A DNA stretch of 8,390 bases from an uncultured Eggerthellaceae bacterium. Lineage in GTDB: Bacteria; Actinomycetota; Coriobacteriia; Coriobacteriales; Eggerthellaceae. The stretch is from the NCBI GenBank assembly GCA_934631995.1, contig CAKTYF010000081.1, positions 1 to 8,390 on the forward strand, written 5' to 3'. The notes beneath the pieces are model-generated. The model made no database searches and was not told where the DNA came from. It worked only from the letters and a program-made list of their open reading frames with translations. Of the stretch, positions 5,149 through 8,390 are shown piece after piece. The stretch's first letter is position 1; every line of letters begins with the position of its first letter. A program made the position numbers and the translations under genes.

Positions 5149-7470
5149 ATGATACTTTTTTCCAACATCCCATCACGCGCCGTTATCGGAGCCCATCGCG
5201 TTGCAGTCGCCTTAGCGTTTGCCCTGGTGTGGACATGCGCGCTGCCATCGGCGGCATTCGCCTACGTAGACCCTTCGGTCATGACGTACACCATTCAGGC
5301 GTTGGCGGGCGTTGCCGTGGCGCTCTCTGCGGTTTTAGGCGTTGCGGCGCGTCGGACGCGTAAGTTTTTGATGCGCGCGCTTGATATCGACGAAGCACGC
5401 AAACGCACCGCGGATCCGCCGGTGTATCGTCTGGACGAACACGGGAATCCGATTATTCCCGCCGCAAGCACCGGGCGGTCCACGGCACCTTCGACGGCAG
5501 CCACAACACCCACAGCGTCCTGCGCGAAACAGGAAGGCACCTGCAAAGGCGACACCACATTTGCGGCAGCCAGCACCGAAAACGCAGGTAACGGCGATGC
5601 GCAGCAAGCCTCCCCTGCCGATGTGCGCAAGCCGCGCAAGCTGCGGGATAAACTGCGCGCGCTCTACGACAAACTTCCCTTCGACACACGTCCTTATGCG
5701 CCCCGTTGGCGTCAGCGCTTTCTGCTTGCGTTCGCAGCCAGCGCCTTGACCATCGGAACGATTTTCATTCTGTCGCCCTTGGAGATTGTGGGTGCCAGCG
5801 CCGGATCGCTCGTGTTCGGGCTTGATGCCATTTGGTGGATTCCCGTTTTGGCGGGAACAGTACTCATTCTGGCGCTGAGCTTGGTGCTCTCCCTTTTCAA
5901 AGGGAAGCTGTTTTCCCTGCTCATTACGCTGGTGGCATCGGTGGGGCTGTGTGCGTACGTACAGTGCCTTTGCCTGAACATCGGTGTTCCCCTTGCAAAT
6001 GGCGACACCATTGTGTGGGCCGATCATGCCGCCATGATGTCGGTATGCGCCGTGGCGTGGACCGCCATCATTGTTGCCTGCCTGCTTTTCAGCCGCCGAA
6101 ACCTGCGCCGCACGCAAGGCGTAATCGCGCTTGCTTCCGTGTGTCTTCTTGCCGTGCAAACCGTGGGTGTGCTCAGCCTGGTTGTCAATCCGCCTGCTCA
6201 AGAAGATGCTTCCGTGGGAGAAGGCCTTACGGGAAACGTGCTTGCGCAAACAGAGGCAATCGCTACCGAAGAAGGACTTTTCACCGTTTCAAGCAGGGAA
6301 AACGTCATTATGTTCGTGCTTGACACCTTCGATACCTCCACCATGAAAAGCCTGCTACGCACAAGCCCCGACTTGCTGGATGATTACACGGGCTTCACCT
6401 GCTTCACAAACGTCACTGGCTCCATGATTCCCACCCATTATGCCATTCCCGCGCTGCTCACGGGGTCACTTCCCCAGCAGGGCGAACCATTTAGCACGTA
6501 CGTTTCGCAGCGTTACGCGCGCGGCACGTTCCTGGGCGATTTGTCGGAGGCGGACTACTCCATTGGTCTGTACTCCGATTCGCTGGGCATTGGCGAAATC
6601 GAGGGCGCACAGGCGCAACATGACCAGGTGATTGATAAGACCATCAACATTCACGGCGTTTCAACGAGCACCATCGATGTGCGCGGCACGCTGGGCGCGC
6701 TGTGGCAGATTGCGCTTTACCGCGAGATGCCGTGGGGCGTAAAGCCGCTGTTTTGGTATTACACAGACCAAATCAACAAGGCCATGGTGCATTACGACGC
6801 CTCCAATGCCGCCGAAGACACCGTCTACATCATGGACGACACGCGCTTCTACGAACAACTGCAAAACGTATCGCTTTCTGTGGAGGGCAACGACGAAGAT
6901 TACCGCGGCGCTTTCCGCTTCATCCACTTGCTGGGCGCGCATTACCCCTACTCCTACGACGAAACGGGCGCGTTCATTGGCGTGGATAAATCCACCATGA
7001 CCAAACAAGCACAGGGGTCGCTGCGCATTGTGGCAAGCTATCTGGACATGCTCAAGGAGAGGGGGCTCTACGATAACGCAACCATTATTGTAACGGCCGA
7101 CCACGGCACCTGGCGCCTTACCAACGACCCGCTGGCCAGCGCAAGCTGTCCTATTTTGCTGGTGAAGCCGTCGCAGGATGCATCCGCCGCCGCACAAAGC
7201 GCCGTTGTTTCGAAAGCGCCCGTGAGCCACGCCGATATCTTGGCCACCGTTCGCGCAAGCATCGGACTTTCCGGCGCAAACGCTTACGAAGGCAGCAACA
7301 CCGTATTTGATTTCGCTGCCGCCGATGCGGACGAACGCACGCGCTATTATTACACCACCACAACCGAAACGCGCCGCGAGACAGGCATTGTGGAGTACGC
7401 CATTACTGGCGATGCGGGAAGTATCTCGAACTGGGATCTTACCGGCGTTGTTTGGGACCCATCACAGTAG
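5149..7470 (+). CDS. Membrane-anchored sulfatase / alkaline-phosphatase-fold protein (LtaS- or phosphoethanolamine-transferase-like)
   Basis: This is a 773-aa envelope protein. A signal-like segment ends at SAAFA (34-38), followed by AYVDPS, a start of the mature part that I associate with Gram-positive sulfatase-type membrane proteins. Next are a hydrophobic segment (about 45-66), a Ser/Thr/Ala-rich linker (about 105-160), five more membrane segments (about 190-345) and an extracytoplasmic catalytic domain (385-725). In the domain, NVIMFVLDTFDTSTM (385-399) supplies a metal-binding Asp at 392, IPTHYAIPALLTG (427-439) is the likely nucleophile region with Thr 429, and VTADHG (648-653) supplies Asp 651 and His 652. 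Such enzymes transfer or release phospho- or sulfo-groups on surface polymers; the substrate is unknown. An open frame extends upstream into the antiporter gene, but ATG 5149 gives a proper signal segment. The ribosome binding site is weak, which suggests translational coupling to the antiporter gene. Confidence 0.85.
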   Translation: MILFSNIPSRAVIGAHRVAVALAFALVWTCALPSAAFAYVDPSVMTYTIQALAGVAVALSAVLGVAARRTRKFLMRALDIDEARKRTADPPVYRLDEHGNPIIPAASTGRSTAPSTAATTPTASCAKQEGTCKGDTTFAAASTENAGNGDAQQASPADVRKPRKLRDKLRALYDKLPFDTRPYAPRWRQRFLLAFAASALTIGTIFILSPLEIVGASAGSLVFGLDAIWWIPVLAGTVLILALSLVLSLFKGKLFSLLITLVASVGLCAYVQCLCLNIGVPLANGDTIVWADHAAMMSVCAVAWTAIIVACLLFSRRNLRRTQGVIALASVCLLAVQTVGVLSLVVNPPAQEDASVGEGLTGNVLAQTEAIATEEGLFTVSSRENVIMFVLDTFDTSTMKSLLRTSPDLLDDYTGFTCFTNVTGSMIPTHYAIPALLTGSLPQQGEPFSTYVSQRYARGTFLGDLSEADYSIGLYSDSLGIGEIEGAQAQHDQVIDKTINIHGVSTSTIDVRGTLGALWQIALYREMPWGVKPLFWYYTDQINKAMVHYDASNAAEDTVYIMDDTRFYEQLQNVSLSVEGNDEDYRGAFRFIHLLGAHYPYSYDETGAFIGVDKSTMTKQAQGSLRIVASYLDMLKERGLYDNATIIVTADHGTWRLTNDPLASASCPILLVKPSQDASAAAQSAVVSKAPVSHADILATVRASIGLSGANAYEGSNTVFDFAAADADERTRYYYTTTTETRRETGIVEYAITGDAGSISNWDLTGVVWDPSQ

Positions 7471-7477
7471 AGGCGCG

Positions 7478-7521
7478 CATGTTCGTGCGCGGCGGGGCGC
7501 TGACCGCACACAACGAACATG
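7478..7521 (+). repeat. 9-bp perfect inverted repeat between the sulfatase-like and YidC-like genes
   Basis: CATGTTCGT (7478-7486) pairs with ACGAACATG (7513-7521) around a 26-nt loop that is GC rich. It starts 7 nt after the sulfatase-like stop codon. It has no T-run, so it is not a classical terminator. It may be a transcript-stabilising hairpin, a site for Rho-linked pausing or a protein-binding site. The remaining 7522-7663 holds no convincing gene or strong promoter. Confidence 0.35.
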
Positions 7522-7663
7522 TGTGTTGCGGGTTGGGCGCATGAGCGCAGGTGCAGCGAGCAGTTGATTTGGCTACGCACGCGAACTGAGACTGACGAAT
7601 CCGCAACCGACGGCACGGATGAACAACCCGCTGAACTGCTATTACGAAAGGATTGCACCACCT

Positions 7664-8390
7664 ATGATGGAAGCCATAACAAACGCGCTCATGCTTCTCA
7701 TGCAGCCGTGCTATGCCCTGACGCAAAACTGGTGGCTTGCCATTGCGCTGTTCACGGTGCTCGTAAAAGTCATCTTGCTGCCGCTGTCGCTTTGGTGTCA
7801 AAAGAACAGCATTGTCATGGTGCAACTCATGCCGGAGCTTAACCGCATTAAAGTCAAGCATTTCGGCGATGCGGAGGCAATTGGCGAGGCGCAAACGAAG
7901 CTGCACAAGCAGATGCATTACCATCCGCTGCTGTCGCTTGTTCCCCTGGCGGTGCAAATCTTAATCCTGTTTGGCCTGGTAGATGTAGTGCACTACATCA
8001 CCGATAACGGATTTCCCGGCACGGAATTCCTAGGTGCCCAACCTACTATTGACGGCGGATTGTCGTGGATTATGCCGCTTTTGGCGGGAGCGTCCGCCGT
8101 GATCATGGGCTTTACGCAAAATCGCATTAACCCCTTGCAGCGCGAGCAGTCGCGCGCGGAAAAGAACATGACAAACGGGCTTTCCATTGCGTTATCCCTG
8201 TTCTTGGGCGTATTCGTAGCTGCTGGCATGTGCTTTTACTGGGTTTGCTCGAACGTAACCTCCATTGCTGTGCAAGCGCTCTGCAACGTGATTATCAAGC
8301 CACGCAAGTACATCGACTACAACGACTTAGCGCAAAGCAGAATCGAACTTGAACAGCTGGAAAACTTGGGCGGTCCGCAACGCTCCTGGT
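7664..8390 (+). CDS. YidC/Oxa1-family membrane insertase-like protein, cut by the window edge
   Basis: YidC/Oxa1 proteins insert and fold inner-membrane proteins. The visible 242 codons have no stop and run off the right edge. The family layout is clear: a first membrane helix with LVKVILLPLSLWCQKNS (33-49), a cytosolic helical hairpin starting MPELNRIKVKHFGDAE (56-71), then HYHPLLSLVPLAVQ (85-98) matching the NPLxxxxPxxxQ signature region, and further helices at about 133-150 and 174-208. The groove Arg of bacterial YidC corresponds to Lys 35 here. After the last helix comes IIKPRKYIDYNDLAQSRIELEQLENLGG, a cytosolic linker rather than an end, so more domains probably follow. AAAGGA lies 11 nt before the first of two adjacent ATGs. 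Its place beside a sulfatase-fold gene suggests an envelope-polymer role, not the housekeeping YidC next to rnpA/rpmH. Confidence 0.85.
   Translation, partial: MMEAITNALMLLMQPCYALTQNWWLAIALFTVLVKVILLPLSLWCQKNSIVMVQLMPELNRIKVKHFGDAEAIGEAQTKLHKQMHYHPLLSLVPLAVQILILFGLVDVVHYITDNGFPGTEFLGAQPTIDGGLSWIMPLLAGASAVIMGFTQNRINPLQREQSRAEKNMTNGLSIALSLFLGVFVAAGMCFYWVCSNVTSIAVQALCNVIIKPRKYIDYNDLAQSRIELEQLENLGGPQRSW

Noticed and set aside
5335..6249. A 304-codon open frame on the minus strand within the sulfatase-like gene.
   Set aside because: It is long, but the product is rich in Arg, Gly, His and Cys without domain motifs, as expected for the antisense of a GC-rich Ala/Thr/Val-rich gene. The plus-strand protein has clear family motifs.
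1..8390. CRISPR arrays, toxin-antitoxin pairs, retron-like RNA or phage-defence genes.
   Set aside because: I found no regularly spaced direct repeats and no recognisable protein of these kinds on either strand.

Overview
The window looks like a chromosomal segment of an actinobacterium of the class Coriobacteriia, probably in the Eggerthellales/Eggerthellaceae. This is inferred from several features together: a LuxR-type HTH next to a TorD-type chaperone, an IS3-type OrfA of the kind I associate with these genomes, a membrane sulfatase-fold protein with an AYVDPS start to its mature part, and a YidC/Oxa1 paralogue next to it. No single gene here fixes the genus.

Layout. Positions 1-74 hold a tRNA-Lys(CTT) that lacks only its first two bases at the window edge, followed by a strong intrinsic terminator. 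murB (225-1160), the flavoenzyme that makes UDP-MurNAc, follows on the plus strand. Positions 1161-3092 carry no intact gene and are a graveyard. In order they hold a minus-strand hairpin terminator, a 5'-truncated TorD-family chaperone gene (minus), a 5'-truncated LuxR regulator gene (plus), a second hairpin sharing a repeat with the first, and a nested pair of mobile-element remnants. The TorD and LuxR remnants lie head to head, as if one deletion removed both 5' halves and the promoter region between them.

The nested remnants are the most informative structure. A 409-bp IS3-family deletion derivative (2282-2690) has imperfect 24-bp terminal inverted repeats and a 3-bp AGT target duplication. 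It retains the N-terminal half of orfA joined to the last codons of orfB. It sits inside the left arm of an older inverted-repeat element (about 2247-2898). Removing the insertion and one AGT restores a left arm that matches the right arm in 28 of 32 inner positions with no gap.

From 3093 the plus strand carries three envelope genes: a 681-aa CPA1 Na+/H+ antiporter with a long cytosolic tail; 10 nt later, a 773-aa membrane-anchored sulfatase/alkaline-phosphatase-fold protein; and after a 193-nt gap, the start of a YidC/Oxa1-like insertase that runs off the right edge. The sulfatase-fold protein and the YidC-like protein plausibly work together in making or modifying an anionic cell-surface polymer. 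I expect, but cannot see, that the YidC-like ORF continues into a second domain.
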